Assembly: GCA_035610365.1 (NCBI GenBank)
Contig: CM069436.1
Span: 10,406,937 to 10,470,936, forward strand
Origin: Aquatica leii
Lineage: Eukaryota > Arthropoda > Insecta > Coleoptera > Lampyridae
Reading direction: 5' to 3'
DNA: 64,000 nucleotides
The translations under genes were made by a program, and so were the position numbers. Under the pieces are notes generated by a model. The model had not been told where the DNA came from, searched no databases, and saw only the letters and a list, made by a program, of their open reading frames with translations. Below are positions 44,991 to 56,530 of this stretch, in pieces; positions within the stretch are counted from its first letter, which is position 1; the number at the start of each line of letters is the position of its first letter.

Positions 44991-45654
44991 AGGATAGCAT
45001 TAAAGATAAAATAAAAGAAAGTAAAAAACAAACAAAATTAAACACGTTAAATATCACAGGTAGTTTTATGATAACTGATAACACGTGTTAAACATTAGAA
45101 TAAATTCAGTAAATTAAATACCTTTTTTTTTATGAAAAATGCTTGAACACGTCGATTAGCTTTAGTTCATAATTTTTCTTTAACAAAGGCTCAAAATCTT
45201 GCCTATTTACCATTTGGTACTACCCTAATCGCATTTTCAATTCGTTTTAAACATTTCTAACTAATAAATCTTCTAAGAAGGTACTAATTCCAGGTTTGTT
45301 TTAAACCGTAATATTAAATTTAAACATTACTGAGCAACACGCCTCGAACGCAGAGACTTTTATTTTGTCATTGTGACAAAGTGCGATCTTTAAAACAAAT
45401 CGTCTAAATACCTACTGGCTGAAAAGCACAAGATTGAAATCTTAATGATTGAATACAGAAATAGTGCAGGAAAACAGAATGCAATTTATTTATTCAGAAG
45501 CAATATCGTGATTTATCACTCGTATCTTACCATAAGCAAGACTGAAAAAAAGTTTTGGAAAAACGGATATAAAAAAACAACTATTTATTATAAAGCTGCG
45601 CTAATTTACGAAGTCAAAGTTAATGTATGATTATATGATGATGAAAATCCTAAT

Positions 45655-46065
45655 CTCTCTGCTAGCGCACAAACTTACAATTAATCAGTCTTCAGTAGAA
45701 AGAATTTTCAAAACGCAACAATTCCATCTCTACAAATTAACAATCTTCTAAGAACGGAATGAAAATGATGCAGATAGAAACCTCAACAATTCATGGAATT
45801 ACTAACACAGAAAACAATGTTTTCTGATGCAACAAAATTGTTATTGAGCAGACAAGAATCAATGCTCGAAGAGGAAACATCATACTTAATGCTCAAAGAG
45901 CATTTGGGCAGGTACTGTAAGTCAGCAAATTATAAGACCAATATTCATTTCAAAAAATCTAAATAGAACAAGATACTTAAAATTCTTACAAGTAGAACTA
46001 GTTTTGAATTTGGCTACTGTGTTACCTCAGAAACTAAAAAAACGACAAACAAAGATTAAAATGTA
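45655..46065 (+). pseudogene. mariner/IS630-type transposase fragment
   Basis: INQSSVERIFKTQQFHLYKL matches the end of the DNA-binding domain (SQSSVxRILKxxxFHPYKL). After frameshifts, IRPIFISKNLNRTRYLKF then LQVELVLNLA and VLPQKLK match the GPxFIxxxLNxxRYLxFLQxEL region downstream of NVWAGI. The catalytic Asp blocks are not intact. Same insect family as the fragments at 15045, 28240 and 32690. Confidence 0.55.
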
Positions 46066-49000
46066 GTAATTATGTAGCAACTTAATTTGTTTTCAAAAAT
46101 AGTCATAAAAAACCATATTCCCCACTTAAACAAATTATTGATGGTGTAAAACTGTTAATGATGCATTAAAAATACAATATTATTTTGTAATGTTTTATAG
46201 CAAGGATCATAAACCATGATATTAAATAAAATGTAAATTTGCTAATGTTTTGAACAGATTCTAAATATTAAAATATTTTTAGAGTAAATAAGATTCTAAA
46301 TGTTTTACATAATTTCGAAATCCATTTAAATTCTGATTTAGAATAACGACTAAATGTCCAAATGTTAAAAAAATATTATTAGGTTGTTAGATGTTAATCG
46401 AATAAGAAAAACATTTTAGAGAAAGCAAAACGAAATATAAATTTAAATAATATACTTGAGATTGCGGCCTTCATCTAAAGAAGATATCAAAAAAGTAATT
46501 AGCTGAAACTTTAAGACTTTGGAACATTAATAATTAATTTCTTAAACTAATCAAAATTACTGACAAAAGCGTGTCTTTTTTTAAAATTTCCAAACTGGTA
46601 CACCATTGACAAAAAGTTTTTGTTTAAGTTTTATCAAATAATGACAAATTGTGTTAAAATCAGTTTTAAAACTAAAAAAAATACAACATAATTATTCAGT
46701 AAAAAATACTTATTTTTTTAATTCTCATGTGTAAATTCACTTTTCTTCATTTCGACATGAGAATTAACCATTCTTACTACTGAAATTTGTATAAGAATTA
46801 GCAAATTCTTACATAAATTTTAACGTTAATTTTTAAGCTGGTATCTTTGCATCGTAAGTTGATGTAACATGAAAAAAAATCAAAATGATTGTAAATTAAC
46901 AATTAAAAATTTAGATGTTGATGCCAAGATAAAATAAAGACATATTTTAATCCAAAGTTATTTACTTATAAATGTATAAAGAACTCATTTTACATGAGAT
47001 TTTAGGTTAACATACATAAATTTCAATATGTGAAAATTTAAGCCAATTCAATAAAATACTAAAGTTTCCCAATGTTGTTTGAGAATTAAAATCATACGAA
47101 AAGTATTAAATTTGAATTGAAATAAAGAAAATAGTATATGTATAGTTATGTTTTAATATACTATTCTACGTTCTAAAGTAATAAAAATTTGTATTACTTT
47201 AGTAACAGACTCTGAGTTACAATTGTCACTAAATGTCAACATTCAGCATTACTTTATCTAACCGTGATTGTTAATGCTACAATTAATGTGTCTTCATATA
47301 GTTATATAGGGTAGACTTTTTATTTAAAAATGTCTACCTTGAGCTGAATTTTGCACTAGTGCGGTAATAAATGTCATTATAACATTCAAACAAGCGTCAA
47401 ATCATAGTCATCATAGTAAAATACTATTAACACAGTAGTGCAATTAAAATACAAAAATGCGGTAACAAAGGTCGTTATGGTATTTCAAAGAGTGTTATAC
47501 CATAGTCATTATATGACAGTTACAGATAAAATAATTGAAGAAATTATATCGTTTATTCATTCAAAATGACTCAAAACAAAATAAAACTTTTTTGAAATAA
47601 ACGTAATTATTTTTAGTTTTACGTACCTTTTCCATTTACAGTAACACAGTTTTTTAAATTGTTACTTATTTAGTTTTTTTGTTAAAAAAAATAGAATTAA
47701 TCTCATCCGTGTACTTACGTAAGTCAAAATTTTGCTTAATATTTTAAATTCAAAGAAAAAAGTGTCAAGCAAATATACGATTTCTTAAAAAATGTGTTAT
47801 GTTAAAAACATTTTGGTATAGTTTTTGTGTTTTATGAATTTTGTCCCGGGGCGTAAATGTCATTTTTATGAATGGAAGAGTACTCATTTTTTCTTCTGAC
47901 GTTTTAAGTATCGTAAGCATCCTCGTTGTTAATGAGTAAATGAACTTTGATTACTATGTGTTAGTTGTAAAAGTTTTGCTGGAGTAAGAAATCATTTAGA
48001 TTTTTTTTTTGTTTTGTTTACGTGTCTGCTCCCTTGGAATTAGATAAATGTTTTCCAAGTATCTCTATTTCAAGTCGATAAATTTATAAATTGGAACCTG
48101 TACGGATGCAAACATTAAACACAAATACAAGTTTTAAGGACTAATTTAGGGTCAAGTTAGTGGGATATTTGTGACCGGGACAATTAATCTCAAGCTCAGT
48201 GACACATTGGTGATGTTATCAGTGAAAACCATTTGGAAAGTTGACGCATTTTGTGTATGATATTACTTGTAATATATATCTATTTTTGCGCTTTGCTTCT
48301 GATTGCGTAATGACTAAATATGCATTTGTTATTATTATTCTTTGTTATTTTATCAATTTATATTTGCCATATTTTAGCACTAATAATTTATATACTTCAT
48401 AATACTGATTGTTGATTTTATTCTGTTTTATGTTGCCAGTGCAACAAATATATTTGTTGTTATACTTGCGTTGTTCAACTTGTTTACCTTCAGTGTTTGT
48501 CAGATGTAATTGGGCATCTGTAATATCGATCAAACTGAATTTTATTAATTATATACCTACAACTTTTTGAACAACTAAACGTTAAACTATAGTGGAAAAC
48601 AGAATGTTGCTGAAAGTATCTCCTTAAATTTACTTCCTGCAAAATCAGAAATAGATTTATGAAAATCAATACAATTTCTTCATAGTCGTTGTTGCGTATG
48701 TTTCTGATAAGGCAAAAACACTAAAATAATCGTCATTATGCTCAATCTACCAAAATTATTCAATTAAATCAAAAACCAAAGAAATCTAAAGCTTCCAACG
48801 TAAATAAAATATGCAAATTCTGCAACGAAGCTCCCAATGAAATTTATTTAGTTAGAAAGGTACAGTTTATTTTGATGTAAATTTTGTTACTATATTGTAA
48901 AAGTTATTTGTTGTCTTAATTATTGAAACTGCTGGTGTATGTTGTAAGAAATGTTAAAGATAACAAATACCTTTTAGTAATCAGTATCTATACCAGATTC

Positions 49001-51144
49001 TAAAACCGATAATTATAGAGCATTTATAGTGACAAACAACATAAAAAAATTTACATTAATTGTTTAGCGTTCTATAAACAATATTGGATTAAGACCAAAG
49101 GGGTAGAATACTCTGCCCAAAATATTTTTAAAATATCATCAAGGCAGGTGTTTTAATCAATCTATAAGAATAAATACCATTGCAAAAATCTCAAAAGATA
49201 TAGCCAAGTACTTTTATTTTAGTAGTACATTAGTACATTAGTAAATTAAATAATAAAAAATTAAAATAATGAAATTACGAACGAAAATCTAAGATTTCTA
49301 TCAAAGATTGTCAAAACTGCACTTTTAGTGTGATACTACAACGAAGGAATAACTTGTTTCATATTCTATCAAATATTTTAAAATAAATTTTTTAACTTTG
49401 TAATATTTAGTTGTATTATTTGGTATTTTTGTAGAAAGCACTTCAGTGTTAACGGCACTCCGCTTCGCGTCGTGCGAAAAACTTTTCTCTACAAATAAAA
49501 AAGCCGTACTTTTCGCTCCTAATACATACATAACATTATTATAATCTTATAACAAAAAAAAACACTGAAATCTTGTCATAATTGCTAACATTAGTAAAAA
49601 AATTATTTGTTATTATTATAGTAATAATAAATATTGATTTCTTAAAACTATATTAATTGTAGTAATGTTATATTAAATAGAACCTTAATAAAAATGTCTA
49701 GCCAAATCCCAAATTTTAAAACTACGGACACATTAAACCTAATAAAACTATTACAGTTAGTAGAATTCAGGTTTCCACGAGCTACTTTTGTAATACAATT
49801 ACCCAGATAATATTAAACAAATATTGAAAAATTAGAATCATTTTATTATTATTTAAAGAAGTTTTTAATACCATACAAGCAATAAACCAGATTTTAAAAA
49901 AATAACATTATGTGAATAATAATTTGTGAAAACAAAGTTAACTTAAAATGAAACTGTAATAATAAATACAACCTGTCAAACTTAGGTTTTAACTAAAACT
50001 AGATTACGGTACGGTTAAACAATTTATCAAACTTGTATTTGGACAGTTTGAATTAAACCTAATTTAGTTTTTGGAATTGTGCAACAAATACGTTTTTATT
50101 CCAAAATAAAAACTACTAATCAAATTAATATTAAGACAATACATAGGAACAGAAAAATATTAAACAACGCTCAAAAATTCGTTTAAAGCATATAAAAATA
50201 TTTTTTTAAACTACGTTAAAATAATAATTTTAATTACATTGTTTAAAACAAATTTAAACATTGTGTAAAGTGTTTTAGAAAAATAATAACAAATAATGTA
50301 AGAAAGATCTAATAATCACTAAATTATAAACAAAACAATTTATGTCCTTTACCAAGTAATTTATTTAAATAATAACTAACGTAGAAATAAAAAAATTTAT
50401 AAGTTAATAATATAACAGTGACAAAAGAATCATGTTTAATAGCTACATAACTCAAATAAAACGATTTTTAAACCTTTATTGAAATGAATTTATAAAAAAA
50501 GCGCTGAAGGATATATTTATTCGAGAGCAGTAATCGAGAACATCTCAAGATTAATAATAAGCGTCGCTTCAAGGAGGTATTAAGACATTTTTCCAATAAA
50601 AAACAAAAATTTTGAAATATCAACTACCGTCAATGATTGTAATTGTGTCAGCAAAAATAAACGACATTCTTCTTTGTCCTCAACTTCACAATAAAAGAAA
50701 CGCTTTAATTGCGTTAGACTTATCTTATAATTTGAATAAATACTGATGCAAAGTAAAAATTAATTTGATATAAAAAGATTTTATTCATGAAATTTTTTAG
50801 TTTGAAAACTATTTGCAGTACTTGTGGTTGTGGTAAAGTGCAAAATTAGAAACAATCTAGCTTGATATACGCAACACAAAGAAAACTTAACAACATTTTA
50901 AAACTATCGATTTTTCACTTGTAGATTAAATCGCCCTTTTACGTTATACAAAATTTTTGCAACGCAGCACTTGCTAGTGTATAATTACTTTCTTTTTGAT
51001 GTTTTATGTATTTATGCACACTTTGACCTATTTTTTTTCTTCGGTTGATATTTCATAGCAATTATCATACATTTGTCAGGCAATGTCAAAAAATTGACAA
51101 TTTTTTATTTTGCGAACGCAAATCGTATTTAAGTAGAAACTTAC
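46066..51144. other. AT-rich DNA, no supported gene
   Basis: About 5 kb without a gene I can defend. If the exon at 51145-51185 is real, this would be the first intron of that gene. A less AT-rich patch near 49440-49530 (AGTGTTAACGGCACTCCGCT) lies in a 68-codon minus-strand open frame with no known relatives. A short Cys pair (CKFCNEAP) at about 48810 is too little to call. Confidence 0.4.
47360..47515. repeat. Two imperfect tandem units
   Basis: TGCGGTAAnAAAnGTCnTTAT begins at about 47359 and again at about 47458. Each is followed about 40 bases later by CATAGTCATnAT. The spacing is about 99 bp. Two units only, so a small local duplication. Confidence 0.5.
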
Positions 51145-51185
51145 CACTTTAACTCGAAATCTGGCGCATTTTCCAGCAAAGACAT
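51145..51185 (-). CDS. Candidate first coding exon of a host gene
   Basis: The minus strand reads an ATG at 51185 with G at -3, then MSLLENAPDFELK and two bases of the next codon, followed by an ideal splice donor (G|GTAAGT at 51144). The upstream DNA is a CpG-rich patch unlike anything else in the window, which suits a promoter and 5' untranslated region. No stop interrupts the frame immediately upstream of the ATG. I do not recognise the peptide and found no downstream exon with certainty; the gene would run leftwards. Forty-one coding bases are weak evidence on their own. Confidence 0.45.
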
Positions 51186-51290
51186 GACCCCACACGCGGC
51201 GAGCGCTAACTGACGCCGGCGCTGGATAGCGCCACGCGAAGGCAGCGCCCGGTTCCAGTACGGAGACGCTTCCAAATGCTACTGGGTCAA
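51183..51290 (-). promoter_or_regulatory. CpG-rich promoter-like patch
   Basis: About 100 bp of GC-rich sequence (for example ACACGCGGCGAGCGCTAACT and GACGCCGGCGCTGG) in DNA that is otherwise strongly AT-rich, with many CpG dinucleotides. It ends at the ATG of the candidate exon, as a 5' untranslated region or promoter would. No TATA box is evident. A fragment of a GC-rich repeat is the alternative. Confidence 0.4.
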
Positions 51291-52280
51291 TACTATACTC
51301 CTGATGAATTTACCTGGGTTATAATACTGAACGTGCGCCATACCTTTACACTAATACAATTAACAATGTCTTTTAAACGTTAACACCAAGATCAACAAAG
51401 AAGATGTGAGAAAACGCAAGCTAGGTAATTATTACGAGCATAGATAAAGACTTGGTTCATAACTCAAAGAGACGTGGCGCTTCAAGATATCTCGTAGTAA
51501 CAGTAATTGTCCAAGTTTATAAGCATCTGCGTCTTGTCTTCTTTTCCCCTTGAAAGGTTTAGACTTAATTGTGTTTTACGTTGAAAATTAGTATGATAAA
51601 AACCTTTTTTTTTACTGGGAATAACTCAGTTTAATATGTTGAAAAATAATTTTTCTTACAATTAATAACAAAAATTAGAGTCCAATCAAAATAAATAAAT
51701 CAAAAAACCCAAGTCATGTTATTTTACAATACACTTTAAAATCAGCTTCTTTAATAATTTCAAATTCCTCGTTTTCTTTACATTTAATTAACTTATTTTA
51801 TTTTTATACACAATTTTGTATTTTTGAATATAGTATTATTTTTAGTTTATAGAAAATTGTTCCTAACATCAAAAAGTTGTCAAAAAATGCAAATAAAAAT
51901 TTCTAGTAATAAGAATAGACAATATTCTAACGTGGCGAGTCTATTAAAAAGCTTTATATATCACGCCAAACGTAATTGTGAATTTGAATTTCTGAAAAAC
52001 TCAAAAAATTATGGTACAATAAATAACTTTAGCGATACTGTAAAAAAACTGTAATAACCAAACACAACAAAAATCAGAAAAATTACAAAATGATTTGAAA
52101 CAAAACTAAAAACACGAAAAATTAAGAATATAGTAAGTTTTAACCGGTTTTAACCTAAAACTGCTTTATTAGCTGTTGGTTACAACGTTGTTACCGGTGC
52201 TACGCTTGCGTTTACTGCACCCGTGCATTCTCCTGCACCTGTTCACATTCTAATAGTATAATGTTTCTTATTAGAAGTTT
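51291..52280. other. No gene seen
   Basis: No supported gene. A plus-strand 76-codon open stretch at 51824-52054 shows no recognisable motif. Confidence 0.4.
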
Positions 52281-52799
52281 GAAGCAAATAAAGCATTGTA
52301 ATTTTATTACCTACATAGTTCAATAAAACAATAAAAATTTAAGCTTAGTGATCTGTAAATAATAATAAGTACGGTACGTCAGATTGGCATTTTTTTCAAA
52401 TTTTAAATGTATCTAATACTTAAAATGCATTTTTAGAGAATTGATATCTTACACAAGCTAATAATTCAAAAATTTTTATTTCTTATATCAAATATTTATT
52501 ATACACTAATGTTATATTAATTGCACATTCGGAATAACAATGCATAATTAATATCAACATTTTAATACTCAATCTCAATAAATTCAATATGAATACTGTG
52601 AAACTACTTCAAATAGTCAATTAAATAAAAAACCATATCGTACTGTTCTTTTGTGCAAAACGACCTTCAGATTCTAAAATAAATATCATTTACATTTTTC
52701 GTAAAATAACGATTACTTTATCATATTTGTAGTAATATCGACTAATTTAAATCATTGTTTCAACCAAATCACATTTATTTAAATACAGTATATACATAT

Positions 52800-53841
52800 C
52801 CCTAGTAGAAAAATTCATTTCTGCAACATTTTCAAAACGATTTTTATGAAATAAAGAAATATACCAGAATCATTTCACACTTGTCTCAAATTTGATAAAT
52901 GTCCGCCCTTTGCAATGTTTCTATAAATCATTTCCTAAATCATTCTTGAAATGTTTTAAAACACTTCTAAAAATGATAACTAGAGTCGTTACTTATTCAT
53001 GTTCATTTAATTTATTAAATTGTTTCTTAAAATAGCATTGGAACGATTATTAAGTTTAAATCCAAAATAAGGAAAGTATACGTTCAAAAAACGATTTTTT
53101 GAAATGTTTTTGGAACGTTTACACAGGCGGGGTTTGCAACGATTATAAAATTCAATTTCAAAATAATGCAATTATGCGTTCAAAATATAGGATAGGAAAA
53201 CTTGATAGAACTTGATCTTGACGGCCGATTGGACTTGTTTAACGAATAAAAAACGACATTTGATATATTGCTTTATAAACAACCAAAAAATATAATGAGT
53301 ATCACGAGTCAGACTCGTTATTTCTACGTTTGGCAAAGGTTACATACCACGAGTTTGTCTCGCTATTTTGTCCCAATGAATTAATACTGAATTGTCAAAA
53401 AACAAAGCTATCTAATAGCTTTTTGTATTAAGTTTAGCGGTTTCATATGTATAGTTTTGGAAATACAAATACAAATCATTCAAAAAATGTACGTGTAAAT
53501 CGTTTCTAGAAACATTAAAAGATGATAATTGTGTATTATTCTGCAACGTTACGTAGATAACTTCGTAACTTATTTTGGACATCAACGTTTAATATTTAGT
53601 GGAAACTAACTGAAAATGTTACAAACACAATTTAGGCAATAATTTTTCAGTCAATTTTGGTATTATTTCTGAAATCGATTTGTATGCGCTTCAAAAACCG
53701 TCTAAAAAACAATGTTCGGATTCGCTTTGAAGCAGTATGACATTGATTTGAAAACGTTTTATAAACGTTTTAATGTACCATTTAAGCGTATTAAAAATGT
53801 TACAAATGTAAATGATTTAAAAACGTTTTACTCTACTAGGG
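52800..53841. mobile_element. MITE-like element with CCCTAGTAGA ends
   Basis: It starts CCCTAGTAGAAAAATTC and ends with the inverted TCTACTAGGG, 1042 bp apart. Inside, variants of AAACGnTTTTnTGAAA and AAACGTTTTATAAACGTTTT recur many times, so it carries internal subrepeats, and there is no coding capacity. It sits at the inner edge of the left arm of the Tc1-like element. No target duplication could be confirmed. Confidence 0.65.
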
Positions 53842-54045
53842 CGTGTCCGTTACTTTACGTACAGGTTCTGTTCGACAATTCATAATAAGAGTAGAATAAT
53901 AAGATAGTAGTTTCAGAACAGAAACGGCGTAATTTCTTTAGATTTTAGAATGACCAACAAAATCTTTTTACTTAAACCCCATTGAGAATATGTGGGTAGT
54001 TATGAGCAGGACAGAGATAAAAATCGCCTTGACATTCTGACAACC

Positions 54046-54053
54046 AATTTAAA
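54046..54053. repeat. Target-site duplication, left (AATTTAAA)
   Basis: Eight bases directly before the hAT element, repeated exactly at 55101-55108. Confidence 0.9.
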
Positions 54054-55100
54054 CAGAGGCGTAGCTATCCTGGAGCAGTTGGGGCAAACTGCTCCGAACG
54101 CACGAATTTTGAGGGCGCACGAGCCAGGAGCACAAATTTTAAAACAGCTTATCATAGTATTATTTTACTAAATAGTTTTATCAGTCAGTAAAGAGGTTTA
54201 ATCAATATATGAACACAATTTGATAATACTTAATGAATGTTGTGTGCGCTGTGCGACTGCTTAAAAACTGAAATGTACTGTAATTGTACTTCTAGTATTA
54301 GTTTTTGAGAGCGCTCTCAATTTTTAACCATGATCTTGATAATTGTACAAAATAAAGTACTGGAACATATTAATATTGTCTCCAAAATGCTACTCAAGAA
54401 GATGAGATGGAAGATGGATGAGCCCATTCAAAATAGTAAAGATTGTTTTAAAGTGAAAGTTTTTAATAAAGTAATTGACAATTTAATATTAAATTTAAAT
54501 TCGTGCGTAAAGTAAGTAGACTTTTTAAATGTTTATCGCTAGTATATCTTGTCGCATCATCTGATGAAACTATTTTGGTTGATTCCAAATTGTTAAAATT
54601 GACTTGTTCTTTAGATATTCCTTTGTGTTTTGGACCACAATCAAAAAGATTTAAAATGTGTTTTTATTCAATTAAGACAAATGACTTCTATACGTAAAGT
54701 TGCTGAATCACTCTTAATTCACACCCCAGTCTCTCCCAAAAGATATTTACGAATCAGTATGTTTCAATCCCGTCTTAGCTCTTTGGCCACAATATCAATT
54801 GAAAAACCAATTGCTTGTCAACTTGATCTGGGTAAATTAATTGACCGATTAACAGTTTTAAGATTTGTAAATGTTTTAATAAAGTTTATAACATAACCAC
54901 GTATAATTAATTTAATATTACTGTGTGAATATGTCATATATTTCAAAATTTTAAATCAATTGTCATTAAATAATGTTTAAAATTAAAATTAAAAAATAAA
55001 GACTAAAAAATTTAGAATTTTATTGGAAGATTTGTGAGAAACAAAGAAAGAGCACAGATCTCATTTGCCCCAGGGCGCTGTATATGTAGCTACGCCTCTG
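54054..55100 (+). mobile_element. hAT element, internally deleted
   Basis: It starts CAGAGGCGTAGCTA and ends with the inverted TAGCTACGCCTCTG, bracketed by the exact 8-bp duplication AATTTAAA. At 1047 bp it is far shorter than an autonomous hAT element, and only the C-terminal part of a transposase remains inside. The perfect terminal repeats (14 of 14) and target duplication suggest a recent insertion driven by an enzyme encoded elsewhere. Confidence 0.93.
54330..54896 (+). pseudogene. hAT transposase C-terminal remnant (zinc finger MYM-type 1-like group)
   Basis: Three overlapping frames carry it: 54330-54515 with FKVKVFNKVIDNLILNL (family YRxxVFxxVxDxxIxEL), 54503-54697, and 54630-54896 ending FQSRLSSLATISIEKPIACQ, then LDLGKLIDRL. 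The last matches the hAT dimerisation region LSxLALLSIExxxxxxLDxxxxIDxFA found in proteins annotated as zinc finger MYM-type 1-like. The catalytic core is deleted. Confidence 0.7.
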
Positions 55101-55108
55101 AATTTAAA
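55101..55108. repeat. Target-site duplication, right (AATTTAAA)
   Basis: Right copy of the hAT target duplication, continuing the Tc1 reading frame. Confidence 0.9.
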
Positions 55109-55680
55109 TAATGTAGCGCAAGTTGCAAATGAACTTTGGAAACGTTTCCGATGATCAGACTACTGCAAAAAATTAATTAACTTGATGCTGAACAGATTAA
55201 CTACATATATACGAAATATTAATTGTAAAGTTTTATGTATTAAATAAACATATTTCTATAATAAAACTACTAACTAATAAGAGAAACGGTTGAGTATTAA
55301 TCAACTTAAAACCTGTTTAAATTTAGTTCAGTTTAAAACAATGATTTAAATTAGTCGACAATACTACAAAAAACGATTTTTTCAGGTTATATAACGATAA
55401 AGTAAATCGTTATTTCACAAAAAATGTAAATAGTATTCATTTTAGAATCTGAAGGTTGTTTTGTGCTAAAAACAGAACGATATGGTTTTTTTTTAAATTG
55501 ATCATTTGACGTATTTTTTAATCAGTTAGAATTAATAAGCTTGCATAAGGTTTAAATTCTCTAAAATACACTTTTTAAATATTAAATGCATTTAAAATTT
55601 TATAATAAATACCAATCTGGCATTTTTATCATTTCTTTAGCTAGACAGGTAATAAAATTACAATAGTCTTTTTGCTTTAG

Positions 55681-56139
55681 CTTTTAATGGGAAACACCCC
55701 ATACCATTAAAATGTAAATAGGTCCGATCTTAAGCGATCATTTTGGTTGGAAGCGATTGCACCTCATATGAAAAAAAATGGGTAAGGAGAATTTCTCAAT
55801 GCTAATTTACACTGTTTTGGTTACATCGCCTTTAAGTTTCTATTATAATTTTATACCTTACACGGTGTTTATTGTCCTTGCTAAGTACTTATTTACTGCT
55901 TTTTTTGCTTATTTTGCAAAAAATATAAGGGAGACCTGAGAGGTTTTGAACACTAAGAGAGAATAGACAACTTCATATTTCCCGCCATCTTTATTTATAT
56001 GTTTTTAAAAATATATTTATACATACTGAGTAAACAATGAACAGAAACGAATGAACTTTCCAAAGTCTCCTATGCGGATTTTTAATATTTTTTCTAGATT
56101 TAACAATTTTAACATGCTAAATGTTTACAACAAAATAAC
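55681..56139. other. No gene seen
   Basis: No supported feature. Confidence 0.45.
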
Positions 56140-56530
56140 TAATCGAGATTTTGATTTAGCAGCTATGAAATGAGCCGTCAAAGATGTCATAAACACCAAG
56201 AAAAGTGCTACGCGTAACGAAAACAAGAAAAGCAGACAATATAAATTCAAACTGAAGTTTTGTAAAAGTCTCAAAGAGAAACATCTTTGGCAGAATATTT
56301 ACTTAAATGTGCATCAATGTTTTATCACCCCACCTAAATTAGTGAGACCAAAAACACCTTCCAAATGGAAGAGAACGCAATGTCATCAGAGTTTTGGTTT
56401 ACTAAATTTATGGGCAACCATCCGCTGTTATAGGTGAAAAAACTTAAAGCAATTAATCTGGTTTTTATGAACGATTTTAATAAAACTAATGTAGACCTTT
56501 TTCAAATTAAATTACAAGATGTTATTGTCT
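56140..56530 (+). pseudogene. pogo/jerky-type transposase, DNA-binding fragment
   Basis: The plus strand reads RDFDLAAMK, a stop, AVKDVINTKKSATRNENK, like the first helix-turn-helix block (YxxxxLxxAVxxVxxGKxS...A). After a gap in similarity it reads MSSEFWFTKFMGNHPLL, a stop, VKKLKAINLVFMNDFNKTNV, then DLFQIKL. This fits the CENP-B-type second DNA-binding region of this superfamily (WFxxFMKRHPxLSxRxxxxxSxxRxxxFNxxNVxxFF). The catalytic part is absent. It is a separate copy from 8341-12126. Confidence 0.55.

Larger units (their letters stand above)
53930..55200 (+). pseudogene. Tc1-like transposase C-terminus, interrupted by a hAT element
   Basis: Before the hAT insertion the plus strand reads SFYLNPIENMWVVMSRTEIK, the DLNPIEN block with the catalytic Glu of a DD34E transposase. 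After the insertion (from 55101) it continues NLNNVAQVANELWKRF and, frame-shifted, LINLMLNRLTTYIRN, matching the usual end (W...LxxSMPxRLxxVI). Leaving out 54054-55100 and one copy of the duplicated AATTTAAA rejoins the two halves, which shows directly that the hAT element jumped into an existing Tc1 gene. Confidence 0.75.
52281..55680 (+). mobile_element. Tc1-like element with long inverted arms, nested host of a MITE and a hAT element
   Basis: The left arm, about 52281-52795, and the right arm, about 55315-55680, are inverted copies. Landmarks are GCATTGTAATTTTATTACCT, CAGATTGGnATTT, TTTTAGAGAATT, AACCATATCGTnCTGTT, ACCTTCAGATTCTAAAAT and CGACTAATTTAAATCATTGT. Between them lie a MITE at 52800-53841 and a Tc1 transposase remnant that is itself split by a hAT element at 54054-55100. 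The arms probably belong to the Tc1-like element, whose transposase reads on the plus strand. A TA duplication at the outer ends was not established. Confidence 0.7.

Noticed and set aside
48780-48860. gag-like zinc knuckle (CKFCNEAP)
   Set aside because: Only one Cys pair and no surrounding gag or pol similarity.
49325-49531. 68-codon minus-strand frame with a less AT-rich core
   Set aside because: No homology that I recognise, no splice signals, and it may be a repeat fragment.
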